Source: Doris montereyensis (taxonomy: Eukaryota > Mollusca > Gastropoda > Nudibranchia > Dorididae). Taken from it: a stretch of 64,000 bases of DNA. The stretch spans positions 444,050-508,049 of the forward strand of contig JAXRKP010000012.1 in assembly GCA_037039925.1 (NCBI GenBank). Direction: 5' to 3'. The notes below the pieces were generated by a model. It did no database searches and was not told the origin of the DNA. It worked only from the letters and a program-made list of their open reading frames with translations. The position numbers and the translations under genes were made by a program. Below are positions 47,769 through 60,775 of this stretch, in pieces. Position 1 is the stretch's first letter; each line of letters starts with the position of its first letter.

Positions 47769-48562
47769 GAAACACTGTCATTGAAAGGTTAATAATGTTA
47801 TAGAACACTGCCAGTGAAAGGTTAACAATGTTATAGAACACTGTCATTGAAAGGTTAACAATGTGATAGAACACTGCCAGTGAAGAGTTAACAATGGGAT
47901 AGAACACTGTCAGTGAAGAGTTAAAAATGTGATGGAACACTGTCAGTGAATAGTTAACAATGTGATAGAACACTGTCAGTGAAGAGTTAACAATGTGATA
48001 GAACACTGTCATTGAAGAGTTAACAATGTGATAGAACACTGTCATTGAAAGGTTAATAATGTGATAGAACACTGTCATTGAAGAGTTAACAATGTGATAG
48101 AACACTGTCATTGAAAGTTAACAATGTGATAGAACACTGTCATTGAAGAGTTAACAATGTGATAGAACACTGTCATTGAAGAGTTAACAATGTGATGGAA
48201 CACTGTCATTGAAAGGTTAACAATGTGATAGAACACTGTCATTGAAGAGTTAACAATGTGATAGAACACTGTCATTGAAGAGTTAACAATGTGATAGAAC
48301 ACTGCCATTGAAAGAGTTAACAATGTGATGGAACACTGCCATTGAAGAGTTAACAATGTGATGGAACATTGACATTGAAGAGTTAACAATGTGATAGAAC
48401 ATTGACATTGAAGAGTTAACAATGTGATAGAACATTGCCATTGAAGAGTTAACAATGTGATAGAACACTGTCATTGAAGAGTTAACAATGTGATAGAACA
48501 CTGCCATTGAAGAGTTAACAATGTGATAGAACACTGCTATTAAAGAGTTAACGATGTGATAG
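47769..48562. repeat. 33-bp minisatellite, about 24 copies
   Basis: Unit: AGAACACTGTCATTGAAGAG followed by TTAACAATGTGAT. It begins 45 bases from the acceptor of exon C in intron B-C. Three minus frames (FYHIVNSSMTV) are products of the period. Confidence 0.96.
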
Positions 48563-49185
48563 AAATCATTCTTAATTTTCTGTGTAGAATGTAGGCTTTA
48601 ACGTACCAGTCACACCAATCTTACGACTAAAACGTTAATATGCTCTAAATGTATGGTAAAAGATGTGAACATTTAAGTCTCTATTTGACATATGTTTAAA
48701 TTAGAAGCATATGTAGTATGGTCATTGTGACAAAACCAAAGCGACAACACATATTTCAGAAATATTATTCTTTGAATTTTATATATCATTTGTATATATA
48801 ATAATCGATAAGATTTGTGGACTTAAGTTCTCAAACGCCTTTATAATTATTTTGTCTTTCCTCAATCCTCTAAGGTGTCTGATGGGACATGTGATTACCA
48901 GATTACGCTTTTAATTCATGCGTTTTAAAAATGGAAATTACATTCACAGGGCATTATTCATAACTCTTTTCAACCGACTGTATTCAATTGGCTTTCCTGA
49001 TTTGATGGTCGAAAATAAAGGCTTAGTGAAGATGACGCATATCAAGACCAATTTGAACTCATCACAAAAGCAGGAATTTGTGATATCAGGAACACATAAT
49101 ATAAATTCAATTCAATTAGAGAGTCTTTGATTTGATCTAGATGTAGAACCACAATGCATCATGAAATACATATCCTGCAAGGCCA
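48563..49185. other. Intron B-C, unassigned
   Basis: AT-rich. A plus frame 48918-49130 has no support. Confidence 0.45.
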
Positions 49186-49750
49186 TTTGTCCCGATGTCT
49201 ATTGTATGAGGCGACACTGATGATAACACATCCATTTTTGCCTGGGTTGAGTGGGGAAATGCAAGTTCAGTTGATGTCACAAGGAACACAATGTGGAACT
49301 TAGCATTGCCAGGATTTAACCCCAAAATTTCACAAACCCAACAGTTAATGTCACAAGGAACACAATGTGGAACTTAGCATTGCCAGGATTTAACCCCAAA
49401 ATTTCACAAACCCAACAGTTAATGTCACAAGGAACACAATGTGGAACTTAGCATTGCCAGGATTTAACCCCAAAATTTCACAAACCCAACTGTTAATGTC
49501 ACAAGGAACACAATGTGGAACTTAGCATTGCCAGGATTTAACCCCAAAATTTCACAAACCCAACTGTTAATGTCACAAGGAAACACAATGTGGCACTTAG
49601 CATTGCCAGGACTTAACCCCAAAATTTCACAAACCCAACTGTTAATGTCACAAGGAACACAATGTGGCACTTAGCATTGCCAGGATTTAACCCCAAGATC
49701 TTACAAACCCAAGTCCAGCAGTCTAACCACTAAACTACCGTTGCCCCCAA
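49186..49750 (-). mobile_element. SINE family 1, copy 4, expanded internally into a 74-bp array
   Basis: Both flanks are SINE: the right end (49690-49750, TCCAGCAGTCTAACCACTAA) is the tRNA-like head and the left part (GCCTGGGTTGAGTGGGGAAA) is the body. Between them the segment GTCACAAGGAACACAATGTG, GAACTTAGCATTGCCAGGAT, TTAACCCC (the B-box region), AAAATTTCACAAACCCAAC is repeated six times. A tandem array thus arose from within one SINE copy. Confidence 0.85.
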
Positions 49751-49875
49751 AGAGGAAAATGTCACTTCTACAACTGCTGGACGTCATATTTTACCTCTCT
49801 ATCTGACATTTCACAGACAAGAATGTAATTTATTTAAAGTTCATAGACACTTTAATTTGTATGTTGTTAAATTAC

Positions 49876-50086
49876 CTTAAGAGATCGTAAAATACTTTCA
49901 TGATCTAAACTGTCATTCAATCCATTCGATTTTTTCTTTTTCTTTGTCTGTAGTCCCTTTATGCTGCCACGGCTAGTGGGTCGACTCTGTAACAGGCTCG
50001 GGGAACTGAAGGAATTGGACATCATCAACTCATCCATGCCACTGTCAGCTGAGCTAGAATAGCCAAGCGGTGTGGAAGTGTTCGAT
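49876..50086 (-). CDS. Exon B of the unidentified gene
   Basis: The acceptor TTTTCTTTGCCAG and donor TTAAG/GTAATT bound 211 bases, which complete exon A's split Arg codon and end in phase 0. The peptide is Ser-rich (STPLGYSSSADSGMDELMM, SFSSPSLLQSRPTSRGS), followed by a TKKKKKSNG lysine patch and DHESILRSLK. SSADSG and SRPTSRGS suggest a phosphorylated linker. The 51-bp array at 50091-50408 starts inside this exon's own acceptor tract. Confidence 0.85.
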
Positions 50087-50090
50087 CTGG

Positions 50091-50408
50091 CAAAGAAAAT
50101 GAGGCAATTCAGGTAAATAATGGTATTTCCGAAAACGTTGAGAAAGAAAATGAGGCAATTCAGGTAAATAATGGTACTTCCGAAAACGTTGAGAAAGAAA
50201 ATGAGGTAATTCAGGTAAATAATGGTACTCCCGAAAATGTTGTGAAAGAAAATGAGGCAATTCAGGTAAATAACGGTATTTCCGAAAACGTTGAAAAAGA
50301 AAATGAGGCAATTCAGGTAAATAATGGTGCTTCCGAAAACGTTGAGAAAGGAAATGAGGCAATTCAGGTAAATAATGGTATTTCCGAAAATGTTGAGAAA
50401 GGAAATGC
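50091..50408. repeat. 51-bp minisatellite, 6 copies, starting in the exon B acceptor tract
   Basis: Unit: GAAAATGAGGCAATTCAGGT, AAATAATGGTATTTCCGAAA, ACGTTGAGAAA. In gene orientation the genuine acceptor reads GCCTCATTTTCTTTGCCAG, and each unit carries GCCTCATTTTCTTTCTCAAC, i.e. the pyrimidine tract without its AG. Confidence 0.92.
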
Positions 50409-50409
50409 T

Positions 50410-51020
50410 TCTTAATTTCAATGTCATTGTCTGCTTTAAAATTAGTCACTGCTATTAAAGAGATCTTGCCAGTACCTTTGTCTGTCTGTCTGTTTTGTAG
50501 CTTGTTAGCAAAAGAATAAAGGAAGCTAAAACAGATTGAGATGACATGGTTTTAAAAGAGGATAGGGTGTTGCTTAAGAGAAACAATCGACTAGATTTTG
50601 GTAGCGATCCAAATCACTATGTGGGCTCAGACAATTTTAAACAATAAAAAATCATAGATGGATATAACAATAGGAGATCAGTTGAGAAGCTCACGGTTCA
50701 CTAATTATGAAGATCGAATCTTGGAGTACCAGTCTTGTACCGCTGCTTTGTCTTCATAATGAATGTCTAAGTCTGTCTAAGGTGTGTGACATCAGACAGC
50801 CAGAAGAACCCGGTACCGAGAAGAATAAGGTTTACATGAGGCTAGCCGCATGTCACAAAAGGCAACCGAATGGTGAGTTAGATCATGGCCCCTGAAAAGA
50901 GTCGTCTGGTCCTCCAAGTTTGGGGTTTGGGGATTGGGCATAGGGTCAGCACTCCTACCCCGGAAAAAAATACTCCATCTACAGAGACACCCAGTAAATA
51001 AAAAAATTAAGTAAAGTTCC
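50410..51020. other. Intron A-B, unassigned
   Basis: No exon or array recognised. A plus frame at 50707-50895 is short and unsupported. Confidence 0.4.
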
Positions 51021-51021
51021 A

Positions 51022-51360
51022 TTACAGCCCAGAGAGCCAGAGCTTATCCCGGTTTATATAGCATGAAGTGGAAAAGGGGGATAATAATGAAGTGGAAAGG
51101 GGGTAATAATGAACGTAGAAAAGGGGGATAATAATGAAGCGGAAAAGGGGATAATAATCACCTCCTGGACAGAACACTAGTCTGATACAGGTTTTTACTC
51201 CCAAGAGAGTACTGTACCAATTTGTACCTGGGTCGAATGGGGAAATGCGTGCTAAACGTCTTTCCCAAGGAACAGACCATCGGAGCTAGCTTTATCAGGA
51301 TTAAAACCCAGGACCTTATGATCCCAAATCCAGCAGCCTAACCATTCGGCCATCAACGCC
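51022..51360 (-). mobile_element. SINE family 1, copy 5, with a short internal array
   Basis: The tRNA-like head lies at the right (TCCAGCAGCCTAACCATTCG, with the B box complement GATTAAAACCCAGG) and the body to the left (CCAATTTGTACCTGGGTCGA). At 51056-51155 a unit of about 25 bp (AAGTGGAAAAGGGGGATAAT) is repeated four times in the distal part. Confidence 0.7.
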
Positions 51361-51454
51361 ACACAGAAATACCAAATAGACAAAAAACAAATCAAACACA
51401 TCTGTTGGGAGATGCCTGAAGCACTGCAGTGAAAGCCCAAAGGAAATTGATTTT

Positions 51455-51780
51455 GTTTGATTTGATTTACCCACATCCACAGCTAAGATGATCTCGTGGT
51501 TTTTGGTAGGATTTGAAATTTTGTCTGACCTGTCCTGTAAACAGCCAAGGGATCTTTAACGTGCACATAGTGTTGTGATCTGCACACGAGACCTCCTTTT
51601 ATCGTCTGTCTACGATGGGACTGGGTGTCGATCCACCTACCTGGACCAGCGGAGTAGATTTTGCTCGAAAAACACTCGACAAAATTGTTCAATTATCGGC
51701 AGGGTTTGAACCCACTACCTTTTGGTTGAGAGGCCACACCTTACCTCTGGACTATCGAGTCCCCAAGGAAACTGCCCAGC
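51455..51780. mobile_element. Interspersed repeat with tRNA-like words
   Basis: Begins with the block shared with 18.14 kb and contains GGGTTTGAACCCACTACC, a B-box-like palindrome, and GATCTTTAACGTGCACATAG. Its translation AGFEPTTFWLRGHTLPLD is the sort of spurious peptide often annotated from dispersed repeats. Class not resolved. Confidence 0.4.
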
Positions 51781-51956
51781 AGATCAGTCTACTGTCTATC
51801 AAGACAAGTAAGGTGGGAATATTCATTTCAATTCAAAATTTCTTTATTGTCGGTAACATTATACATAAAAAATAGAGACATGCGGATTTCATAAAAGGGA
51901 AATAGCTTAATAAACCCTGATGGGCTCTTCATCGACATTTCAACTGTTTGTTTGTT

Positions 51957-52095
51957 TGTTTGAAATTTACCATGTCCACCATTGTGGTGATCTCAGTGCG
52001 AATGAAGAAGAAACAGCAAGTGGAAATATAAATGAAAGAAGGCGAGGGAAGAAGGAGAACCTACTGGTAACACCCGTCAACAGCCCGCACATTTC
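51957..52095. mobile_element. Interspersed repeat family 2, copy in intron A-B
   Basis: GTGGTGATCTCAGTGCGAAT, then CTACTGGTAACACCCGTCAA follow the family order. A shorter piece recurs at about 53010-53045. Confidence 0.6.
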
Positions 52096-52309
52096 AACAG
52101 AAAACACCACTAAAAGGTCAACTAAGAAAGGGGTTAAGAATTTAGCTTGATATAATTTACAGTTAAACAAAGAAATGGGATGGACAAGTACATAGAGCAA
52201 ATGACACAATGACAATATTTAACCTTCCACATCAAAATAAGATTTTTTAATAACAGGTAGAATGAGATCCACATGGAGAAGACATATGGACATACACCTG
52301 ACTAATATG

Positions 52310-52850
52310 GGATACAGTTGGGCAGAGGTAGCTCAGATACAGTTGGGCAGAGGTAGAGACAATAGCTCAGGATACAGTTGGGACAGAGGATAGAGACAGA
52401 GGTGGAGACAATAGCCCAGGATACAGTTGGGCAGAAGTGGAGACAATAGCCCAGGATACAGTTGGGCAGAGGTGGAGACAATAGCCCAGGATACAGTTGG
52501 TCAGAGGTAGAGACAATAGCCCATGGTACAGTTGGGCAGAGGTAGAGACAATAGCCCAGGGTACAGTTGGGCAGAGGTGGAGACAATAGCTCAGGATACA
52601 GTTGGGCAGAATGGAGACAATAGCCCATACAGTTGGACAGAGGTTAGGGCAGTTGGTCAGATAGAGACAATAGCCCAGGGTACAGTTGGGCAGAGGTGGA
52701 GACAATAGCCCAGGATACAGTTGGTCAGAGGTAGGACAGAGATAGTGGAGACAATAGCCCAGGATGGGCAGAGGTCTAGCCCAGGATACAGTTGGTTAGA
52801 GACAATAGCCCAGGGTACAGTTGGGCAGAGGTAGAGACAATACCCACGAC
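52310..52850. repeat. 35-bp minisatellite, about 14 copies
   Basis: Unit: ATACAGTTGGGCAGAGGTAG followed by AGACAATAGCCCAGG; many internal deletions in the right half (52620-52790). Confidence 0.95.
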
Positions 52851-53074
52851 CAGTGCCCAATACCCACGACCAGGGTGGTATGGCTGACGATGGTGATGTG
52901 ACGTCAGAGGTGAGTTTTGTCATACCCTGTTTTGCATTTTAATCAGCTGATTGGTGGCTACCTTTCTGGAGACAAGATTTCTCAGTGAACAAGTTTGTTT
53001 GTGTCATTGAAACTTACCCCGCCCACCATGTGCTGATTGGGGAATACTGGAACGCAAGGCAGCATTCCGAGGCA

Positions 53075-54520
53075 CTTGCTGACTGAGCGCTAGCCATTGT
53101 AGACTGAACGCTAGCCATTGCAGACTGAACGCTAGCCATTGCTGACTGAACGCTAGCCATTGCAGACTGAACGCTAGCCATTGCAGACTGAACGCCAGCC
53201 ATTGCAGACTGAACGCTAGCCATTGCAGACTGCACGCTAGCCATTGTAGATTGAACGCTAGCCATTGCAGACTGAACGCTAGCCATTGCAGACTGAACGT
53301 TAGCCATTGCAGACTGAACGCTAGCCATTGTAGACTGAACGCTAGCCATTGCAGACTGAATGCTAGCCATTGCTGACTGAACGCTAGCCATTGCTGACTG
53401 AACGCTAGCCATTGCTGACTGAACGCTAGCCATTGTAGACTGAACGCTAGCCATTGTAGACTGAACGCTAGCCATTGCTGACTGAATGCTAGCCATTGTA
53501 GACTGAACGCTAGCCATTGTAGACTGAACGTTAGCCATTGCAGACTGAACGCTAGCCATTGCAGACTGAACGCTAGCCCTTGCAGACTGAACGTTAGCCA
53601 TTGCAGACTGAACGTTAGCCATTGCAGACTGAACGTTAGCCATTGCAGACTGAACGCTAGCCATTGCTGACTGAACGCTAGCCATTGCTGACTGAACGCT
53701 AGCCATTGCAGACTGAACGCTAGCCATTGCTGACTGAACGCTAGCCATTGCAGACTAAACGCCATTGCTGACTGAACCATTGCTGACTGAACTGAACGCT
53801 AGCCATTGCTGACTGAACGCTAGCCATTGCTGACTGAACGCTAGCCATTGCTGAACGATTGAACGCTGAGCCATTGCTGACTGAACGCTAGCCATTGCAG
53901 ACTAAACGCTAGCCATTGCTGACTGAACGACATTGCTGACTGAACGACATTGCTGACTGAACGACATTGCAGACTGAACGCTAGCCATTGCTGACTGAAC
54001 GCTAGCCATTGTAGACTGAACGCTAGCCATTGCTGATTGAACGCTAGCCATTGCTGACTGAACGCTAGCCATTGCTGACATTGCTGACTGAACGACATTG
54101 CTGACTGAACGCCATTGCAGACTGAACGCTAGCCATTGCTGACTGAACGCTACCAAACTGAACGCTAGCCATTGCTGACTGAACGCTAGCCATTGCTGAC
54201 TGAACGCTAGCCATTGCTGACTGAATGCTAGCCATTGCTGACTGAACCCTAGCCATTGCTGACTGAACGCTAGCCATTGTGACTGAACGCTAGCCATTGA
54301 ACTGAACGCTAGCCCTTGCTGACTGAACGCTAGCCCTTGCTGACTGAACGCTAGCCATTGCTGACTGAACTAGCCATTGCAGACTGAACGCTAGCCATTG
54401 CAGACTGAACGCTAGCCCTTGCTGACTGAACGCTAGCCATTGCTGACTGAACGCTACATTGCAGACTGAACGCTAGCCATTGCAGACTGAACGCTAGCCA
54501 TTGCTGACTGAACGCTAGCC
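53075..54520. repeat. 21-bp minisatellite, about 68 copies
   Basis: Unit: GCTAGCCATTGCAGACTGAAC, with GCAGAC, GCTGAC and GTAGAC subtypes. Shortened units (CGACATTGCTGACTGAA) cluster at 53760-54115. Two minus frames of about 250 codons (ASVQSAM and AFSLQWL) are open only because 21 is divisible by three. Confidence 0.97.
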
Positions 54521-54940
54521 AGAGGTGTGGCAGTAGTACAGTTAGACTTCCAAACGGCGAAAACAGTTCGTATCAATGTCGTTAGTATTACTATAAGAAG
54601 CCGCTCAGGGTAGACAACTATGTACTGTTTCCAATCAGAATCAGAAGTTCCAATTCAAAGCTAATTCCGTCACTTTACATAAAGCAGTGAAGGACAAAAG
54701 AGAAAAGGATAAATCAAATAGGTAAATCATGGCAAAACCCGATACGATGAATTCATGGCAGCGTCTGTCATCGGTTCATCAATCAACTTGCCACTGCCGA
54801 TACAACATTAAAGTAGAACCTGCCATAATGGCTGATCATGGAACTTTTCATTTCCTCACAGTAGAACCAATTACCATCAGCGCACAATAGAAAACTATTA
54901 CACATTTCCCTTCAGTAGAGATTAACTGGCCTAATCTAAA

Positions 54941-54993
<53 letters not shown>

Positions 54994-55260
54994 GTGTGTG
55001 TGTGTCCTTCTGGACTAATGATTTGATCTGATGACGTTTTCACATCGTTCATCTTCCATGTTCAATTTAAGTCACCTTTAAATGCGATTCTTGAATCTGC
55101 TTGGTATACCGTTCCTTCTTCAGATAGCCATCTTCCATTGCAACAAAACAAAGTCTGTGTAAAACTTTTGTCTTTGAATCTAAAAGTCGGTTACAGTACC
55201 GATACTTCTATAGTTCTAATATTCTTAGATATTAAAAAGCAACAACAAACAAACAATAAC
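54521..55260. repeat. Intron A-B spacer with a (GT)n microsatellite
   Basis: GT dinucleotides run from about 54943 to 55003 with one break. The rest is unassigned sequence. Confidence 0.7.
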
Positions 55261-55418
55261 GGTATTGACACCCGTTTGAACTGACACCCGTTAGTATTGA
55301 CACCCGTTTGAATTGACACCCGTTTGAATTGACACCCGTTTGAATTGACACCCGTTTGTATTGACACCCGTTTGTATTGACACCCGTTTGTATTGACACC
55401 CGTTTGAATTGACACACG
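55261..55418. repeat. 16-bp minisatellite, about 10 copies
   Basis: Unit GACACCCGTTTGAATT or GACACCCGTTTGTATT. Confidence 0.95.
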
Positions 55419-55662
55419 AGCCTGGTGGAAGCGTGATGGCGACATCGGTAGTGCTCTGAGCTTGTAACCATGACGACACTGGTTTGAAAGGCTACAAACA
55501 CACATCTCTCATTCCATTTTCAATCCATTTATTTCATCTCTAATCCATTTTCAGTATGGAATAGAAAGTAGAGAGAATGGCGTGTTTAACTTTGACAGCT
55601 TATGAGTCAGGAACAGCTGCACCCACAACCTGTGTTCGGGGTGGGCGGGCGCAATATATGTT

Positions 55663-55664
55663 TA

Positions 55665-55734
<70 letters not shown>
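55663..55734. repeat. (ATT)n microsatellite, about 24 units
   Basis: A perfect trinucleotide run; a possible 3' tail of a CR1-like element, but no LINE body was seen next to it. Confidence 0.95.
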
Positions 55735-56252
55735 GCCACAGATTGCTTGCCTGCGATCAAGGAAAAATTTAAGTGTCACTAGATCATATTTCTTGAATTC
55801 CGGTCATTACATTAAATCCCCTCCCCCCCCTCCCCCGCGTAAGCTCAGTATCGAGTACTGATTCGATCTAATAATCGTATTTCATATCATCCGTACCCAA
55901 TACAGTGGTTTCTGAATTTACTGCAGTCAAAGAGGTATCGAAACCCAGGAGTGTATCCGGGCATGCTCGTTGTTTTGTAAGCCTGTTACAAAAACCATCT
56001 TGCAACTCAAGCATGACTAGGTCTAGTACGTTTCCAACTTCAGTTTATAGGGCCGCGATATTTCAAAATTGATTAAAAATGCCAGTTCTGTGGTTTTGTC
56101 GCGGTATCCTTGACACCATATCGATTTTCTGGTTTCAATGAAACAGTCAACACGCATCGTCGCTTTGTCTCTCGCAGTACAAAAAGGTTTTTTTTCCAAG
56201 GTCTTCTTAACACGTTTCATTTTCAGTCAGGGGATGCGAGCCCGGGGTGGGG

Positions 56253-57198
<946 letters not shown>

Positions 57199-57313
57199 GC
57201 CGATAGAAGCAACAGTGGCTGTAGAAGAAGCATAAACCATCAGCAACATCAGCAACAATAGCAACAACTACTACAATAACAACATCAGTAACAATTATTC
57301 CATGAACAATTAC

Positions 57314-57471
57314 CGGTCCCCTGCACTCATGTCTGTCATGGAATTCCGGGGGGATCGCTTGGACCTGCGCAGTGACCTTCTCCTGACCGACTCTGTCGTC
57401 ACAAACGAGATGGCGATGTGCTGCGTGTTGCTACGTTCTTGGCCAGACAGGAAGTCTGGGTACTCGTTGAC
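57314..57471 (-). CDS. Exon A of the unidentified gene (basic, Ser-rich region)
   Basis: The acceptor TTTGATCTCTCAG precedes GTCAACGAG and the exon ends ACCG before GTAATT. It begins in phase 0 and leaves two bases (CG), which join the first base of exon B to give Arg. The 52 codons start VNEYPDFLSGQERSN and contain the basic cluster RRRSLRRSKRSPRNSM, which holds RRxS sites suited to basophilic kinases such as PKA. This is the most upstream exon I could detect; a preceding exon must exist because there is no start context. Confidence 0.8.
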
Positions 57472-57569
57472 CTGAGAGATCAAAGAAAAAAAGGTACGAT
57501 AAGGTAACACAAAACGAAACAACTATCCAATGGTAGCCTTTGGGTTTGATTCCTAGCCCAGAGAGCTTC

Positions 57570-57780
57570 CTCCCACCTTATACTCAGAGGAAAGGTAAAT
57601 GTACTTCACTCTGCTTTCCTCACTTGACTCAGTGGTAAATGAGTACCCAGCAATAGGCAGAGAAGGATCTTGTCAATGTTAGAATGAAGCATTTAACAGG
57701 CAGAAGCACTGCATGGTCTCCAGAAAGTTCAAAAGAAATTTGAAAAAAATGGTCTACGGGCGGATACATGATGTAAAGAT
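57570..57780. mobile_element. Interspersed repeat family 3, copy 2
   Basis: Matches 32640-32890 in order: CTTCACTCTGCTTTCCTCAC, GTACCCAGCAATAGGCAGAG, and an ending GATACATGATG versus GGCACATGATG. It lies just upstream of exon A. Confidence 0.6.
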
Positions 57781-57811
57781 GGCGCGAACCTGAACTTGTG
57801 CGGGGATATCC

Positions 57812-58456
57812 ACCTTTATATTCATCTTTATATCCACCTTTATATTCATCTTTATATCCACCTTTATATTCATTTTTATATCCACCTTTATATTCATCTT
57901 TATATCCACCTTTATATTCATCTTTATATCCAAATTAATATCCACCTTTATATTCATCTTTATATCCACCTTTATATTCATCTTTATATCCACCTTTATA
58001 TTCATCTTTATATCCACCTTTATATTCATCTTTATATCCACCTTTACATTCATCTTTATATCCATCATTATATTCATCTTTATATCCATCTTTATATCAA
58101 TCTTTATATTCATCTTTATATCCATCTTTATATCGACCTTTATATTCATCTTTATATCCATCTTTAAATCCATCTTTATATCCATCTTTATATCCATCAT
58201 TATATCCATCTTTAGATCCATCTTTATATTGTTCTTTATATTCTTCTTTATATTCATCTTTATATCCATCTTTATATCCATCTTTATATAATTTTTAATT
58301 TTATATGCATCTTTATATTCATCTTTATATCCATCTTTATATTCATCTTTATATTCATCTTTATATCCATCTTTATATCCATCTTTATATCCATCTTTAT
58401 ATTCATCTTTATATTCATCTTTATATCCATCTTTATATTCATCTTTATATCCACCT
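57812..58456. repeat. 12-bp repeat array, about 54 units
   Basis: Units CTTTATATCCAC, CTTTATATTCAT and CTTTATATCCAT in paired alternation. Both strands read through (HLYIHLYI; MDIKMNIKVDIK) because 12 is divisible by three. Confidence 0.96.
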
Positions 58457-58689
58457 TAAAGATAAGTTACTGGAGTAAACATAGGAGGAAAGGAATCAAA
58501 TTCAATCTCAATACAAAACATCATGATCGTTTCTTTTGGTTCTATTTATTTGTTTCCGTCTTAAAAACCTTAACATTCAGGCCATGAAAGAAAACAAACC
58601 AAAAGTACCAAACCCTGAAACAATTGGCAAAATTATCAATAATTTAAATGTCAGAAAGTCGACTGGCGAGTACACAATATCTGCCAAAA

Positions 58690-59085
58690 AATGAATATAA
58701 CCCAAACACCTTAAAGCCAGTGCCCCAATATAAAAAAATAACCCAAATATCCCACCCAAACTCCTTAAAGCCAGTGCCCCAATATAAAATGAATATAACC
58801 CAAACTCCTTAAAGCCAGTGCCCCAATATAAAATGAATATAACCCAAACTCCCTTACAGCCAGTGCCCCAATATAAAATGAATATAACCCAAACTCCTTA
58901 AAGCCAGTGCCCCAATATAAAATGAATAACAAACTCCAAACTGCCCCAATATAAAATGAAAATAACTCCAAAGTCCTTTAAGCCAGTGCCCCAATATAAA
59001 ATGAATACAACCCAAACAGTCCAATATTGAAAATAACCCAAAACTCCTTAAAGCCAGTGCCCCAATATAAAATGAATATAACCCA
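58690..59085. repeat. 43-bp minisatellite, about 9 copies
   Basis: Unit: ACTCCTTAAAGCCAGTGCCC, CAATATAAAATGAATATAAC, CCA; copies between 58910 and 59040 are damaged. Confidence 0.95.
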
Positions 59086-59119
59086 GTAGCTATAAATAAT
59101 CGTCGTCCAGTAAGCATCC

Positions 59120-59829
59120 TACCGAATATTTCAAGATCTTTCAAAAAGTTATGGCACTACAGCTATCCGAATATTTTTATGATATTTTTCATGATTTTAT
59201 TTTCGATTTTAGAAAAAGCCATAGGTGCCAAACGATTATACTTAGACTTACAGAAAACTGGAAACTATCCTGGGATAGAAACCACTATGTCGCTGCAATA
59301 TTTATGGATCTATCCAAAGCCTTTGATTGTTTGCCCCACGACATTCTTTTGCGCAAATTATGGGCGTATGGTTTATCGCAAAACTCTGTTTCTCTTCTTT
59401 AAAGTTATTTTTCATATAGAAAGCAGCAAGTTAAGCTTGGGAGTATTGTCAGTGATTGGGAGATTATTGCAAAGGGTGTGCTCCAAGGATCAATTCTAGA
59501 TCCCTAATTATTAAATGGTTTTATTCATGATCTATTTCTATTCATTAAAGAGGGAACTCTCTATAACTATGCATATGATAATACATTGTCTTACAATCAT
59601 CCTAGTTCTGTAAGCTTGTGGATACTTTGGAACAAGAAAGCAGTGTAGTAATAGACTGGTTCCACATAAACTGTATGCAAGCAAATCTAAAGAAAAATCC
59701 AAGCCATAGCACTAGGCAAACGGACACTTTCCAAGAAACCCATTTTTTTTTTCAAATTGACGCAGTCTCTATATCTTGTGAAGAAACTGCCAAATTGTTA
59801 AGAATAGAGATAGATTATCAATTAAATTT
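59120..59829 (+). mobile_element. Reverse transcriptase fragment of a LINE
   Basis: Across two or three frames the translation gives AAIFMDLSKAFDCLPHDILL, then LWAYGLSQNSVSLL, then KQQVKLGSIVSDW, then GVLQGSILDP and YAYDNTLSYN. These correspond to RT motifs: the LSKAFD block, the PQGSxLGP block and the catalytic YADD box, here degraded to YAYD. After that come LEQESSVVIDWFHINCMQAN and ISCEETAKLLRIEIDYQLNF. Internal stops and the lost YADD aspartate show it is dead. It ends abruptly in a minisatellite. Confidence 0.85.
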
Positions 59830-60490
59830 CACACTCCTCTCCCATTCCCCATGGTATTTCACACTCCTCTCCCTTTCCCCATGGTATTTCACACTCCTTC
59901 CCTTTCCCATGGTATTTCACACTCCTCTCCCTTTCCCCATGGTATTTCACACTTCTTCCCATTCCCCATGGCATTTCACAGTCCTTCCGTTTCCCCATGG
60001 TATTTCACAATTCTTCCCTTTCCCCATGGTATTTCACACTCTTTCCTTTTCCTCATGGCATTTCACACTTCTTCCCATTCCCCATGGCATTTCACAGTCC
60101 TTCCCATTCCCCATGGTATTTCACAATTCTTCCCTTTCCCCATGGTATTTCACACTCCTTCCTTTTCCTTATGGCATTTCACAATTCTTCCCATTCCCCA
60201 TGGCATTTCACACTCCTTCCCTTTCCCCATGGTATTTCACACTCCTTCCCTTTCCCCATGGTATTTCACACTCCTTCCCATTCCCCATGGCATTTCACAC
60301 TCCTCTCATGGCAACACTCCTTCCCATTCCCCATGGCATTTCACAGTCCTTCCCTTTCCCCATGGTATTTCAAACTCCTTCCCATTCCCCATGGCATTTC
60401 ACACTCCTCTCCCATTCCCCATAGTATTTCACACTCCTTCCCTTTCCCCATGGTATTTCAGTCCTTCCCATTCCCCGTGGCATTTCACCC
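59829..60490. repeat. 29-bp minisatellite, about 23 copies, rooted in the LINE
   Basis: Unit: CATTCCCCATGGCATTTCAC followed by ACTCCTTCC, with TTTCCCCATGGTATT subtypes. It begins exactly where the reverse transcriptase reading (DYQLNF) stops. Each unit holds an NcoI-like CCATGG. Confidence 0.95.
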
Positions 60491-60775
60491 ACAAAGACGG
60501 ACGCCAGAGCCCTTCCAGACTTGTCTCGACAATTAAACTTTACATTCCCCCCCACTCCACAAATACAATAAAATAGAAAAGGAGCCAGAGTGGAGTGAAG
60601 TCAAAAGTGATAACGGGAAATGAAATAACGTCTCGACCAAAGAAGACAAAACAAACCAAACACGTGACGATTCGGGTGCAGTCCTTCGTCAGACAACGAA
60701 CCAGTAAGGTAGGTCATCGCACTTATCGAGCATCGAGCAGGTTGTTGTCAGCAGAAACAAGAGAAAAGGATGTGA

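Noticed and set aside
53004..54297. Minus-strand frames of 130-258 codons (AFSLQWL and ASVQSAM repeats)
   Set aside because: Two overlapping frames are equally open because the unit is 21 bp. This is expected from the repeat and not from protein selection.
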